DNA of 64,000 nt from Siderastrea radians (Eukaryota > Cnidaria > Anthozoa > Scleractinia > Rhizangiidae), in the NCBI GenBank assembly GCA_964017195.1, contig OZ024894.1:37794865-37858864 (forward strand), written 5' to 3'. A model generated the notes under the pieces. The model saw nothing but the letters and a program-made list of their open reading frames with translations. It searched no databases and was not told the origin of the DNA. Positions within the stretch are counted from its first letter, which is position 1, and the number at the start of each line of letters is the position of its first letter. A program made the translations under genes and the position numbers. Positions 44,483-57,196 of the stretch are shown piece by piece.

Positions 44483-45384
44483 CTTCAAAAAAATATACAA
44501 AGTTTCGCAAGTTTAGTTCAATTACGACAGGTGGCATACATGCTGTTATTTTAGGATCATTGCCTGTACACACAAAGGTGAAATGGTTATAAAATATCTA
44601 TAAACAAGGATCGTGTCTGCGAGTGACCACGAGTGACCACGAGTAGACCACAAGTGACTACGAGTGACTACGAGTGACTACGAGTGACCACGAGGTGAGA
44701 ATGCATCAAAATATTTTGCTGATGTCATGATGACGTTATCATTACATCATTTTATCAAATAATCACTATTTTACGGCAAACTGACCGTTTCTTGAGACCT
44801 TAATACTTGGATTCGACATTTCCGCCATTTCTGACTGAATGGGGGAGGGGCCAGGGGACGGACAGGGAGGGGGAATGGGGGGTACAAACTTCCCACCACC
44901 CGCACCCTTTTATCTCGGTTCCCGCCACTTTTCTTAACTTTTTCTTCCCGCCCTTTTTTTCGCCTCCCGTACACCTCCCTCCCTCTTTTTTACCTGGCGT
45001 CCCAAATTCTGTCCACCTCCCTCCCTACCCCCCCCCCCCACCACCCACCCCCCTCAAAGTGACCAAGGGCGAAAAACAAAGAAAGAAAGTGAAAATGACA
45101 AATATAAAAATTAACAAAAAATTTTTCTGTGAAAGTACGTGATTTAAGGAAATATTTTAACGAGAACTTTTCCACTAAAAACCAAGCCTGGGGAAAAGCA
45201 CAGAATTGACAGGTAGTGATTGACAATTTCAACAATCTTTAATGCTTTATGATTCTTATATGCGAGATCCCAATTTCCCCTGTAATATGACATAATTCGT
45301 TTATTTGTTAAACAAGTATAGTGGCTTACGCTATAAATTTCTCATATAAGCAAAATAATACAATCAAACCACTTTGTTAACTAC

Positions 45385-45534
45385 AACAGTCTAGAAAGAG
45401 TGTTCCACAGTTGACTCTTTTAAATTGAGATTAAAAACTTTTCTTTTTAACAGTGTCTATAGTTAGATTAGGTAAATACCTTATTTTAAAAAGCACTGAG
45501 ACTCCCATACGTTGCAAAATGCGTTTTTAAGCAC

Positions 45535-45565
<31 letters not shown>

Positions 45566-45596
45566 TTATTATTATTATTATTATTGTTATTATTAT
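45385..45596 (+). repeat. LINE tail plus (CTT)n(ATT)n inside the left foldback arm
   Basis: Reads TVDSFKLRLKTFLFNSVYS and a stop, the usual LINE C-terminus, followed by a 3' UTR and CTT/ATT repeats (45538-45596). The mirror position in the right arm lacks it, so it inserted after the palindrome formed. Confidence 0.75.
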
Positions 45597-46622
45597 CAAT
45601 CTTAGATTTGTTTGAATATTGTTAATAACTTTTCACAGCCAATAATGTAGCTGTGAGTACGCCCAAATCGTTTACAAGTCGCACAAATCCCGCACGACGT
45701 TAAACACATACTGGTAGAATGACAAATGTAAACAACTATGCCGACGATGAGATTATCCCGCCTATAATTAACTGGAAACTAGGAAATTTATCAAACTGAA
45801 CTATACTTTTAAGAGTACTTGAGAAACCAAACTGACTCTCGAGTGACTAGCCCTAGACACTGTTAAACTCATCTTTGGACAAAAAAGATGAGAATATAAG
45901 ATGATGTGAACCATTTAATTCTTTTCAAGATTTTAGTAGAATCAAAAGTGAAAAGATTTAGAGAAAACCAGTTAGAATTTTTTTATTTTAAAAATCTTGT
46001 TTGAGTTATGTTACTCGCGAACTCGTTTAGATTGCATTGCATTACGTAACACGAAAAGCCCTCAAAGCATTCTAGCTTCCAGGCCAATTTGAACACCATC
46101 AGAAGATGTCTTTTTACTTTACAACCTGTTTAATAAACTACACCCATCAACCATAATGACCATTGAGAGTTACACAATGTTAAGTCCAAATTCAAAGGAG
46201 CTGATTATAAACTGCTGTGCATACGTGAATCTTTCATACAACGTACGATCTACGATCTACGATCAGTGGCGGTGATGAAGAAACACGTAATAAAATTTGG
46301 TCAATTTCATAGCGTGGGAAATTTCACAAAGGTAGTTATACCGAGACTTAGAAGACTGTAAGTTCTTATCTCAACGAGCGGTCCCTTTTGTATTCGCTGT
46401 TATGGTGCGAATATTTATTTATGACACAAATTTTTGTTTATCTATTTTTCTTAAAGACTCATCTTCGAGAAATTGAGAGACCGGCATTTGGCAAGCCTTG
46501 ATTTTCCCGGTCATGGAATTGACCACGAGTGAATGAATTCTTTGTATTTTAGTAAGTCTCCAGAAACGATCTATTAGAGGCTAAACGTTAATAACTTGAT
46601 AAAATGATGTAATGATGACGCC

Positions 46623-46652
46623 TGCCAACTATCTTGATCAAGATAGTTGGCA
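46623..46652. repeat. Perfect 30-bp palindrome
   Basis: TGCCAACTATCTTGA is followed at once by its exact inverse. It lies at the inner edge of the foldback's right arm. It could form a cruciform or be the scar of an inversion junction. Confidence 0.85.
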
Positions 46653-47789
46653 GACGTCAAAGTTTTTTTGGTGTGTGTTTAACAGTGTCTAGGTCTAGTC
46701 ACTCGAGAGTCAGTTTGGTTTCTATAGTACTCTTTAAAGTAGTTCGGTTTGATAAATTTCCTAGTTTCCAGTTTATTATAGGCGGGATAATCTCATCGTC
46801 GGCCTAGTTGTTTACATTTGTCATTCTACCAGTATGTGTTTAGCGTCGTGCGGGATTTTCGCTACTTGGAAACGATTTGGACGTACTCACAGCTACTTTA
46901 TTGGCTGTGAAAAGTTATTTATAATATTCAAAGAAATCTAAGATAAACAATTACTTTGATTTCATCTTTCTAGACTGTTGTAGTTAACAAAGTGGTTTGA
47001 TTGTATTATTTTGCTGATATAAGAAATTTATAGCATAAACCACTATAAACGTTTAACAATTAAACGAATCACGTCATATTACAGGGGAAATTGGGCTCTC
47101 ACATATAAGAATCACCGTAAAGCATTAAAAATTGTTGAAACTGTCATTCACTACCTGTCAATTCTGTGCTTTTCTCCAGGCTTGCTTTTAGTGGAAAAGT
47201 TCTCGTTAAAATATTTCCTTAAATCACGTACTTTCACAGAAAAACTTTTTGTTAATTCTTATATTTGTCATTTTCACCTTCTTTCTTTCTCTTTTTTCGA
47301 CCTTGGTCACTGGTAGCCTTCAAGGGGGGGGGGGAGGGAGAGAGGTGGACAGAATTTGGGACGCCGAGTAGAAAAGAGGGAGGGAGGTGTACGGGAGGCG
47401 GGAAAAAGGGCGGGAAGAAAAAGTTAAGAAAAGTGGCGGGAACCGAGATTAAAGGGTGTGGGTGGCGGGAAGTTTGTACCCCCCATCCCCCCTCCCTGTC
47501 CGTCCCCTAGCCCCTCCCCCATTCAGTCAGAAATGGCGGAAATGTCGAATCCAGGTATTAAGGTCTCAAGAAATGGTCAGTTCACCGTGAAATAGTGATT
47601 ATTTGATAAAATGATGTAATGATGACGTCATCATGACATCAGCAAAATATTTTGATGCATTCTCACTCGTAGTCACTCGTAGTCACTCGAAGTCACTCGT
47701 AGTCACTCGTAGTTACTCTTGGTCACTCGTGGTCACTCGTGGTCATTCGTGGTCACTCTTGTGTACTTTTAGACACGATCATAAACAAG

Positions 47790-49683
47790 GGTTCTTTCAC
47801 CCCACATCTGCTTCTTATTTTTAATTAATGTAATTGTTTCGAGGCTCTAATTATGATCATCTTATGGTGTACTGTCCGAGTTAAAAGGAATCATTGCGTC
47901 AACACCGTGTTCGTCTTACCATGTATTTTTGTCTTGTGGTCAAAAAGAAAGACCGGAAATTAATAATTATGACATAGCACAGCCCCCGCACGCGAAGTGG
48001 CATTTTTCCCTCTTAATAAATTCTATCATCAAGTTGTGTTCCTGGTTAGAGGCGCCCAGGTTAGGGCCAGCTTTTGTTATGCAGACGTTTTTTGCTTTTC
48101 TCTCTTTTTTTTTTTCTTCCTTCTTTCTGTAGCAGAGCATTCAGGTCGCGTTATTCTATGGGTTGGAGAAGGGGGAAGACTTGTTTTGACCTTGGTTTTT
48201 TGGACATGGGTAGGTTATCGCAATCCATGCACTACTCTTATATCAGAAGGTTTTAGGGGACACTAGAAAGAGTTTGTTAGTAGATCAAACCAAGAGACGA
48301 TCCTCTCTTGATCAAACATAACATGCGTTATTAACGTGACGATGTACGCACAGCTACTTGAAAAGGCAGGTGGAGATGACAAATCGTCTTGGATAATTTC
48401 AAGAAGAACCTTATAGAGGGTGGCATGCACCCCCACCCCCTGCTTCCTTGTACGCCCAAGGGTGAAAACTGCATTGTGCTACTGATATTGATATCAATAA
48501 TGATATTTATATTGATATTGATATTGAAATTTACTTATTGATATTAATACCTATTGATATTGATGCGTAACCAGAGGCATGTGCACTTGGCTGCTAATAC
48601 GAAGAGTGCCATTTTTTAATGGTTGAAAGGGCCAATTTAATATTATTTTTCTCTTTCTTTTTCCATTTTTTAAAATAAAGCCAACAAAATAAAGGTTGAA
48701 ACTTCGACAGTAAAATAATCCCAGGCATTAGTCGAAACAGTTATGTTTCGACTAATGTTATGCGCATTCCAAACTAAAATCTTAACTAGAATCTAACAAC
48801 TATTGTGCTAAAATCTGTTCATAAAAGCGTAAGGATGCATCCCAGAAAATATCTCGTTGCTATTCAAAAAAATGAACAGAAAAAAAAATTCCAGCCAAAA
48901 AGCTTCACCGTTTTGTGGTTTCTGCTCTACAAAATGAAGGCAACTTATATTCCATAGCGTAGGATTTTCTCTCCAGGAGTTTTTGTCGCCCTAAGTCCTC
49001 TTTGTCCTTTACCCCATGTTGCACGAGCAAACAATCACTTCACGAAATTTTGCGAACAATTTTCAAGAGCTATTTAATACCCCTCAAATGCAAAATGGGG
49101 GCCGCACAATTAATAGTAAGCCAGGTTTGGTTTTATATGAAAGTTAACGATCGGATCCAACGATCCCTGGTTACCAAAACCGAACGACCATGTGGAAAGG
49201 CAGCGACAATCGAAATTTAAACGGCTATATTGCAAAGAAAATTGAAAACCCCAGCGATCACATTCAAAGAAGCACTAAGGCCAAAAGCATTTATTTATTG
49301 TCGGTCGACAAATTGTCAGTTGTATTCATAACCAGTGTTTCTTACCTCGAAGTTCCGTTCTTTGTTGTAGTACAAAGAAAAATCCCCGTTCCCAAAGAAG
49401 TCGTACCATCTCTCCCTAACAATTGACAAAATAGCGTGGGTATGTAAAATAAGGTGTAATTAATCAACAACCATATTTAGTTATATTTGCATTCATGTAC
49501 TTGTTTATGCCCGCAGATGGGAAAGGGGCCGGACGAGGTGCCTCCTTTAAGCCCCACCCTCCCCCTACCCCTAACAACCTTACAACCATTTGCTAGAAAA
49601 ATTTCCTAAGTCCCCAGAATGAGTGGATCTCGAATAATAAGTCACTCCAGTATGTATGGATACCCCGTTAATAATTAAACCAT
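47790..49683. other. Flank with simple repeats, no gene seen
   Basis: 48483-48566 is a (GATATT)n-like array (TTGATATTGATATTG). The rest shows T-runs and no frame with coding character on either strand. Confidence 0.55.
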
Positions 49684-49969
49684 TAGAGCAGTTTTCAATT
49701 GAGTGTCGAAAGTAATGTTGTGTTTGCTTTGGTTTTGCATTACTAGGCTCTCTGATTGGTTAAAAAAACTCGCGCCACTTTCTCAACCAATCAGGCGTAA
49801 AACCAAAACCAATCGTGACGTGCTCACACGCGTTTTCCCGCGCTTAGCGCCAATTGCTTGTATTTGATTTGATTTCTGATTGGTTCATTTTGTGTTTTGT
49901 TCCTGTTGTGATTGGTCAGAGTAATTGCTTTGGTTTTGGTTTTACGACACTCATTTGAAAACCGCTCTA
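49684..49969. mobile_element. MITE, 'TAGAGCGGTTTTCAA' family, copy 2
   Basis: 286 bp, TAGAGCAGTTTTCAATTGAG to CTCATTTGAAAACCGCTCTA, in reverse orientation to the copy at 25509-25804 and with the same internal CCAATCA boxes. An (ATT)n tract (49971-50019) follows immediately. Confidence 0.8.
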
Positions 49970-49981
49970 TCATTATTATTA

Positions 49982-50018
<37 letters not shown>

Positions 50019-50232
50019 CACAAGTAGAACAAGAAGAACAATATAATATTATAATTATATTTCCTGAAGAGTGTGATCTGTAGCTATAAAACATGAAAAC
50101 TTGTATTAAAATTAAACATTGACAGAGTACGGTGTAACCTGAAATACTGACATTTTGCAACTGTTCATTCTCTTTCCAGCTTGACGCTGTGAAAGTTTTT
50201 TTCTATTTTTTTATACGTATTTATTTTAGCAC

Positions 50233-50571
50233 TTAGTTCAGCAAATCTGGAGGACACTTCACGCCTTCTCTAAAATGAATGCGGGGAAGATAGTTTCCAT
50301 TAAGAAATTTCTTCAAAATCAACATTTTGCGCAAAATGGGAGAAACGCAATGCTGCCAGTGGTATGGTTTTCCATCAAAGCGCTCATCTGGAGCGATGCA
50401 GACATGTGGGAAGAAGCCGCATAACAATTTAGCAATTTCAAGAATCCAATCAGTAACTCTGATATACATTGGTGCCAGAAAATTTGGTCCCAACCCAATG
50501 GATTTAAATAACATACCTTTCAATAATGTACGCGTATCAAGTGAATCAATCAAGTGAAAAAGAATTTGCAC
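50233..50571 (-). CDS. Unidentified ORF, possible terminal exon or retrocopy
   Basis: A 112-codon open stretch on the minus strand ends in TAA, followed within 10 nt by AATAAA. It reads LGPNFLAPMYIRVTDWILEI, AKLLCGFFPHVCIAPDERFD, GKPYHWQHCVSPILRKMLI, then HFREGVKCPPDLLN. Composition is protein-like, with spaced Cys, Trp and Pro. I recognise no family. The start is unclear: GTG at 50571 or an acceptor TATTGAAAG just before G-M-L-F-K at about 50519. It could be the 3' exon of a separate gene or a processed copy. Confidence 0.4.
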   Translation of the reverse strand: MQILFHLIDSLDTRTLLKGMLFKSIGLGPNFLAPMYIRVTDWILEIAKLLCGFFPHVCIAPDERFDGKPYHWQHCVSPILRKMLILKKFLNGNYLPRIHFREGVKCPPDLLN

Positions 50572-50609
50572 TCCAAATTATCTCCATAAATATCTCCACG
50601 TGTTCTTCT

Positions 50610-51098
50610 TTAAATACCGTAAAAGCTCTATTAAGCCCTCCCCCCCTCTCTTTTAAGCCCCCTCTCTTTAATCCCCCCTTCCTCTCTAATAAGTCCCCCT
50701 TTTGGAAACTGGATTTTGTAATAAGCCCCCATTTCCATTAAGCTCTCCCCCCCCCCCCTCCTCACCCACCCTCAGTTTGCAATATCAGTAAAATGTTCTG
50801 TGTCAAGCCTTTATTAATATGTTTCAGCCAGTTTGTTGGGAAATTTGGTCTCTCTTTTCCCAGACGTACCATTATATTAGAGTATACATTATGTTATAGT
50901 TGTAATTCCGTAAATTACACACTCCATTTTCTCCTTATTTGCCAGCGATCTAGAATAATTTTTGCTAAAAATTCATTGGAGTGTTTAGTATATTTCATGA
51001 TTTCAATTAAGTCCCCCTCTCTAATAAGCCCCCTACCTGAGGCCAAAAATTAAATAAGCCCCCCCCCCCGGGACTTGATAGAGCTTTTATGTAAATTT
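50610..51098. repeat. MITE-like repeat rich in AAGCCCCC
   Basis: Ends AAATACCGTAAAAGCTCTAT and, inverted, AAATTTACATAAAAGCTCTAT. Both subterminal zones carry many TAATAAGCCCCC / TAAGCCCTCC units. The middle is AT-rich and non-coding. Confidence 0.7.
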
Positions 51099-51473
51099 GC
51101 CATTGTTATGTATAAAAAACACTTATTATTAGTCACTATGGTGCCAAAATTGTATATCAAATGTTAAAAGGTGTCACTGATTTTTATATGAATAGAGCTC
51201 AGGAATTGTGAGCAACCAATACAATAAGAATCTGACATAGTGACGTTTCAGCCTAAACAGGCAGAGAATTATACCTTGTAATCAGCCCCTTTGACAATGG
51301 TTATTTAGCCCACAAAGTGGGGAATTTGATCAGGCATTTAAAGAAGTCAACTGCCTGGGTTTGCTCTGTTGGAAGAAGAGGTTGGGGGGGGGGAGAGATT
51401 GCTTTTGAAACTTATTAACACATGTACATTAATGCCATGAAAGGAAACTGTTTTTTAAAAATATCGCAGATCC

Positions 51474-51619
51474 CAAAGGACCTCAAAGCAGCTCTGACCC
51501 TCCCTGGGTTAGCCAACCCTCCAGTCGAGTGCGTCCGCTCAGCTACTGCTGAAGCTCTGTGCACAGAGTCAAGTGATCAGCTTGCCCTAAAAGCCAGTTC
51601 ACAAGCCGTCCCACTTTAA
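51474..51619 (+). CDS. Possible terminal exon, unidentified
   Basis: After an acceptor-like TATCGCAG, 48 codons read IPKDLKAALTLPGLANPPVE, CVRSATAEALCTESSDQLAL, KASSQAVPL and stop. The composition (Ala/Leu-rich helix) looks coding, but I recognise no family and see no upstream partner exon. It may equally be chance. Confidence 0.25.
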
Positions 51620-53369
51620 CCCCCCGTCCCCTATCTACCCCTCCCCCCGAATGGAGCCCCTGTCCCACCTTTTCCAGTTGTCACAAAGCTTGGTCCCCGG
51701 GCAAGATTTTGCTGTACTCTGTGACACCAAGCATCCTCACTGTTAGTATTCCAGAATAAAGCGAAAAAGTAACAGGACAGTTTTTCTTCAAATTGGCACA
51801 GAAAGAAAGTTCAACCACAAAATACAAAATGTAAGACAGTAATGAACTTAATGAACTGAGATATTACGGAACCACTAATTGTTTGTTACTTAGCAAGATG
51901 GAATAGTCGTCAATTATCCCCTTCTGCTATAGCTATATGAAGCTTAAGAATTTTAAGCGATCTGTCCCTAAACTTTTAGAATTCTATTTATGTATTAGTG
52001 TAAGTGTATACATTATTTTTGTGCAAGATACAAATCGCCTGAATGTTCTCTAGGAAATTTCATTTTACCCAGTTGTGCTTTTATTCATCCCATATTCAGT
52101 GCTCAAAATACCATGAATCCTTACAAACAAACAATATATACATGCATGTGACCTCCCTAATTTCTAACTTTCCCTGACGCTTCTCTTAAATAATGAATGG
52201 TTACCTACAGGAGTCTGTCACTGGTAAAGAATCAGACCAAACAAACACAGTTTTTCCACACAATAAATAAATTTAACTTGTCTTCACTCCTTATATATGT
52301 ACTATGCTTGTGCATACAGACCATGTATGCATATATTGCAATTCATGTAATTTAATAAGATTTACAGGTAAGTCAGACTGTTTTACATCAATGAGATCTA
52401 AAAAGATTAACAAAAACTGACAAGGAAAGAAAATAACAAACATTCAAGCTGTTCTTCAAATATTTATTTAACGCACATTTTATCATGGGAAAAGCCATGA
52501 ACGACTACAGGGCTTCTGTCATTTCTAAACTACAGCTGTTAAGGGTTACAGTAGAAATAATTGTTTTACATTCCTGACTTAAATGGTCATACCTTGCATT
52601 GCGATATATGAGAAAAAAAGTACAAAATGAAATAGAAAACTAAAAGAGCACAAAGCAGATTTTATTAATACATAAGAACCAAGTTTGCTGATCCATAATC
52701 ATGCATGCATTTTCTTAATTAAAGAGACCGTTTGAAAATACAGACTTGAATACAGTGAAGCTGTAAGGCCTGTCCTGGGCCACACCACTTGTTAGCCTGA
52801 CGGTACAGTTTAGGCGAGATAACTTTATTGTAAAACAAAAAAAGGAAGGTTAAACAAATACATGACCGATAAACCTAATACTCTTCTGGGTTGCTGTCAT
52901 TTGTGAATCTGTACAAGTACATTTGAAATGAAAAACTAAAAGCACTGAATGAAACAGATGCTGACAAGAAAAATGTGAAATGTACTTTGGGCACCAATAA
53001 TATCCCTCTATACAAAAAAAATTATCTCCAAACTTAGTTTTGGGGATCTAGACAGTCACAGACGTAGTCTCGTCGATTGTCCGAGACTTCTGTCACCACT
53101 TTTGTGTAGTAAACCACTTTCTTTTCGCCACTAAAAGGCTGACCATAGGGTGTAGGAAACACGGAGTTCGAATCCCCACGAAAAAGTGACCGAACGTTGT
53201 TTCAAACAACAACGGGGAAATATGCGGGCATGTCAATAATATTATCCCCTTCCGTCGGTTCTGTTGTGTTGTGTCTTTGACTTTCAAATTTTGTTCTGCA
53301 AATATTCCTGATTCCCTCTGATTCCCTCCGATCACTAAAAAAACAGCCTCGTTCTGGCTTACGGCACTC
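51620..53369. other. AT-rich stretch, nothing identified
   Basis: Long AT-rich sequence with scattered poly(A)-like and ATTTA motifs. It could be a 3' UTR or intergenic DNA. No open frame with coding character. Confidence 0.45.
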
Positions 53370-54112
53370 TCTCTTTTTTTAATTTAATGTAATTTAATGA
53401 CGTTTATTGACACAGACGCAAAAAGTACATACACCAACAGTACAAAACATAGAAAGAAAATTAAAGGAAAAAAAGGGAAGAAGAAAGAGAAGTGACTATT
53501 TTGCAAATGATATTTTCAATTAAGGATAGGGAGCAGTTCTTTCAATTTTTTTCTGGTGAATTTCTAAAGAATCTTTTTGCTTAGCTCTGGAGCATTCCAA
53601 CTGATAAACATATCTTAATTGAACTTTCAGTAAAGAGAGTGAAGGTCTTATATTGCAATTTCTGCATTGAAAGATCACTTGCTTACAAATAATTAAACAG
53701 GGGACAATCCTCTCTAAAAACAATGTAGTGGCATTTAAGACGACAAGATTAACCATTTCGTTACTGAAAGCCAAAAGTTTCTTTAAATTTCACAATGAAT
53801 AAATAGATGCTAGAGGGATTCTTCTGACTTGCGACAAAAGGTGCAAGTGGGAGATGAGACTATACCCATTTTGTAAAGGGCTTTCTGATGATAATAATTC
53901 TATTCAGAAACTTTTATTGAAATTCTTTGGTTTTAGAGTCCAGGGTAACGCTTCTCGGAAGAAGATAGATTCTCTGCCAAGGTAGATGAACAGTTGGAAA
54001 TGTTTCTTCGTATTTGCGTTGTGACGTGCGGGAGATTCGACTTCATTAATAAGATTCCAATATAGCACCCTGGAAGTGGAGGGAAAGCGGACATCTTAGG
54101 AGATATTAATGT

Positions 54113-57100
54113 TACCACCATTTTCACTACTACGCGACTTTTCTTTTCAAAACACCTCTGAGCACTTTGCAATACGCTTCCGTCAATCATACCTTATATG
54201 GAAAGTGTGTGATGTTACCGCAATTGAATTGAGCTCGAAGGAATAAAGATAGCGCCAAATTATCCCGTAAATTTGCGCTGGCGAGTCATATACTGACTAG
54301 TAAGAGGCTTTAGAGTCGTTGATGTTGCAAGAATACTTCACGTTTGGAAGATATTTGTAAAGAAATTTCGACATTTCTTCAGAATTAAATACCCGCTCGG
54401 TGGATTATCCTATGCGGTGGATGGCAAGCTTGCGTTTAATCTCGTGAATAAGCTAAACCGAAGTGTGAAGTAAAAAAATTCTAGCTTTTCTGACCTGATA
54501 ATAGCATACGACATATTACTCACCACGAGTATAAATCTGGCAATATCCCGCAACCTCGTTCCCAGGGTCCTCTCTCTTCCTCCCTCGAGAAAGTACCCTG
54601 GTTTCGGCTGGTCACGTGTCACCCTTAAGCAAACACCTCCCCACCAGGGTGGACTCGCTTTTCTTCAAGAAGCGAAGGGAAAAGCGAATGCAAATCTTTC
54701 AGTTCAAACTCGCACGAAGACAGAGGAATGGAAGTCATTAGCTCACTTTTTTTCAAAGACAGGGACGCTGAAAAAGTCTACAGTCTACTATCTGCGGCGT
54801 TTCAGAGGCACAAATGATGCAGATTTCCCATCAACAAAATATTTTACGGTAGGCTCGATCTGTTTTGAATTTGCCGAAGGCGTTTGATAAGAAGCTGCTC
54901 GTATTGCCCGAACAAAATGTCACGCACTCATTTCTTTGCTATATATTTTATTTATTGCCCTAATAATGTAAGTAAAATTCTGATAATAAAAGCCCACGCT
55001 GCACTTGTGTATTTTTATCTGCAAGCTTCAATGTAATGGTATAATCCTGCAGACCAGAGTACAACCTTCTTGTCAACAAAGCTCTTAATTATAAATGTTA
55101 TTTAGTTTAGCACATTTTTCATTTTGTCATGTCACTGTTTTTTGGTGAAAAAAGTTAGGTTTTTTTTCGGTCAATCGGCGGTGTGAGAGCAATTTCGCCT
55201 ACTCGACAGGAATAAAACAAATTACCTTCAAATTCTTACAAGAACGGTGGTTTCAGTCGGTTGGCGCGGCGTATTTAACCTCATTTTACCATCGCGCCGT
55301 TTGTCTGTCTTGTGCACGGTTGCCGAAAATTCTGCTGCTCCTTGGAGATGCCAAAAATAAATCAGTCCTTCCTAATCCTTGACACTCCTTTTCATTTTGA
55401 GCTCCGTAAAGCATAAAGCCGACGGCTCTCCTTGTTGTAAATTTGTTATGTTGTGACTCGTGCCGGCTTCCGTTGACTATGGCGATGGTTAGCGACAGTG
55501 TTTTGAAATTCAGAGACTTGTAAACGTGTTTTTCTGAGTCGAAAATAACATGGACCGCTTCGATGTCGAACGTTCGTATGTAATGAAGAAATACTTGTCT
55601 TTAAAAGGAGTTCTTATCATCTCAAATATTCCTGAAAAATCTTACATCACCTCCGGTACTTTCCACCATTCTGACACTAGTGACAATCTTACACTTTGCT
55701 ACCCCTCCCCTGTAGCACATTCTTGTTAGCACCCAGATTTTGGGTGCCACGTGACCAGCCGAAACCAGGGTACTTTCTCGAGGGAGGAAGAGAGAGGACC
55801 CTGGGAACGAGGTTGAATATCCCGAAGTGTACGAGGACGAAATTCAGGAGTGGATAGAGTATGCAACGGGAAAACGAATCATGATCGGCGTGCGATCAAC
55901 CGATTCGTGAAGAAAATGGGTTTGACAAGAAGAAAGCTGAAGAAACGTACGTAGGACTTGTTGGATTGTTTTTGCAAGAAACGATGCCAATTCTAGTCAC
56001 CTATCACCCAAGGAATGGATCACCCGAGGAATGGAATGAAAAACAAAGCATAAGCGCTTTATAACGTTTATTGTTTTACGTGAATGTTAACGCTGTGACA
56101 TGCTAGCAAGAAAAATCTGAAAAATCGTTATTTATAAAATTAAAGCGGGAACGGGGAAATATCAAGGAAAATATTTTAGCACAGTCTCATGTTAACTTCT
56201 TCGTTATAGCTCACTGTGATTACCAAAGAACGTGATAAGCGAAATAGGGCGATGTATCGTCGTGGGTCATCGCTAAATTTCACCGAGAACAGTTGCTATT
56301 TATAGATGAATCAGAACTTCTCAGATTCATCTAAAAATAGCAACTGTTCTCGGTGAAATTCAGCGATCCTACGACAATAGATCGTCCTGTTTCCCTCATC
56401 ACGTTCTTTGGCAATCGTCTTGAGTTATAACGAAGAAGTAAACTTGAAAGTAAGCTTAAATATTTTCCTCGATTCCCCGTTCCCGCTTGTTGAAATAACA
56501 ATTTCCCTATCATGTCACAGCGTTATATGTTTACATTCTCGAAACGTGGAACAACAAACGTTACAAGCGCATTATAAGCTTAATATGCTTTATTTTGTTT
56601 TTTCAACTCATTCCGGAGGTGATAGGTGATTAGAATTAGCAGTGTTCCTTCCAAAAAAAATGCAGCTAGTCATACGTACCTTTCTTCTTGTAAAACCCAT
56701 TTTCTTCACGAATCGGTTGATCACACGCCGATCATGATTCGTTTTCCCGTTGCATACTCTATCCACTCCTGAATTTCGTCCTCGTACACTTCGGGATATT
56801 GCCAGATTTATACTCGTGGTGAATAACATGTCGTGTGCTATTTTCAGGTCAGAAAAGCTAGAATTATTACTTGACACTTTGGTTTAGCTTTTTCGCGAGT
56901 TTAAACGCACGCTTACCATCCGCCGCACAGGATAGTCCACCGAGCGGGTATTCAATTCTGAAGAAAGGTCGAAATTTCTTTACAAATATCTTCCAAACGT
57001 GAAGTATTATTGCAACATCAACGACTCTAAAGCCTCTTACCAGTCAATATATGAACTCGCCAGCGCAAAGAGCTCAATTCAATTGCGGTAACAGCACACA

Positions 57101-57196
57101 CTTTCCATATTAGGTATGATTGACGGAAGCGTATTGCATAGTGCTCAGAGGTGTTTTGAAAAGAAAAGTCGCGTAGTAGTGAAAATGGTGGTAACG
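54113..57196. mobile_element. Foldback element inserted in the LINE
   Basis: Ends GTTACCACCATTTTCACTAC and its inverse. The arms converge on a tight palindrome near 56290-56355 (GAGAACAGTTGCTATTT and inverse). The left arm is broken by a 1.27 kb element (54551-55815). A short frame (IDGSVL.SAQRCFEKKSR) appears in both arms only because they mirror each other. No target duplication is clear. Confidence 0.8.
54551..55815. mobile_element. MULE-like element with 9-bp target duplication
   Basis: The ends CAACCTCGTTCCCAGGGTCC and its inverse extend about 70 bp (through CTCGAGAAAGTACCCTGG to CACGTG). AATATCCCG is repeated directly at 54542-54550 and 55816-55824. The mirror site in the other foldback arm (near 56795) is uninterrupted, which proves insertion. 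Interior 54625-55740 has no transposase frame. A 9-bp duplication is typical of Mutator elements. Confidence 0.85.

Larger units (their letters stand above)
44609..47780. mobile_element. Foldback element with subterminal 10-bp repeats and 9-bp target duplication
   Basis: Ends GATCGTGTCT and AGACACGATC. ATAAACAAG flanks both sides directly (44600-44608, 47781-47789). Inside each end is a tandem array of a 10-mer, CGAGTGACTA/CGAGTGACCA at 44621-44695 and the inverse at 47664-47755. The arms match inverted to about 45870 and 46675, leaving an 800-bp loop. No transposase is seen. A 9-bp duplication fits Mutator-like elements. Confidence 0.85.

Noticed and set aside
44621..44695. CRISPR-like array of short repeats
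   Set aside because: Units are adjacent 10-mers without spacers, mirrored at the other end of a eukaryotic foldback element.
44807..45142. Proline-rich secreted protein
   Set aside because: It is C-rich low-complexity sequence inside the foldback arm, mirrored at 47265-47510 as a glycine-rich frame.
51230..51290. Further hammerhead motif around GCCTGTTTAGGC-TGAAACGTC (minus)
   Set aside because: A stem II-like hairpin and GAAAC are present, but the CUGANGA core is missing.
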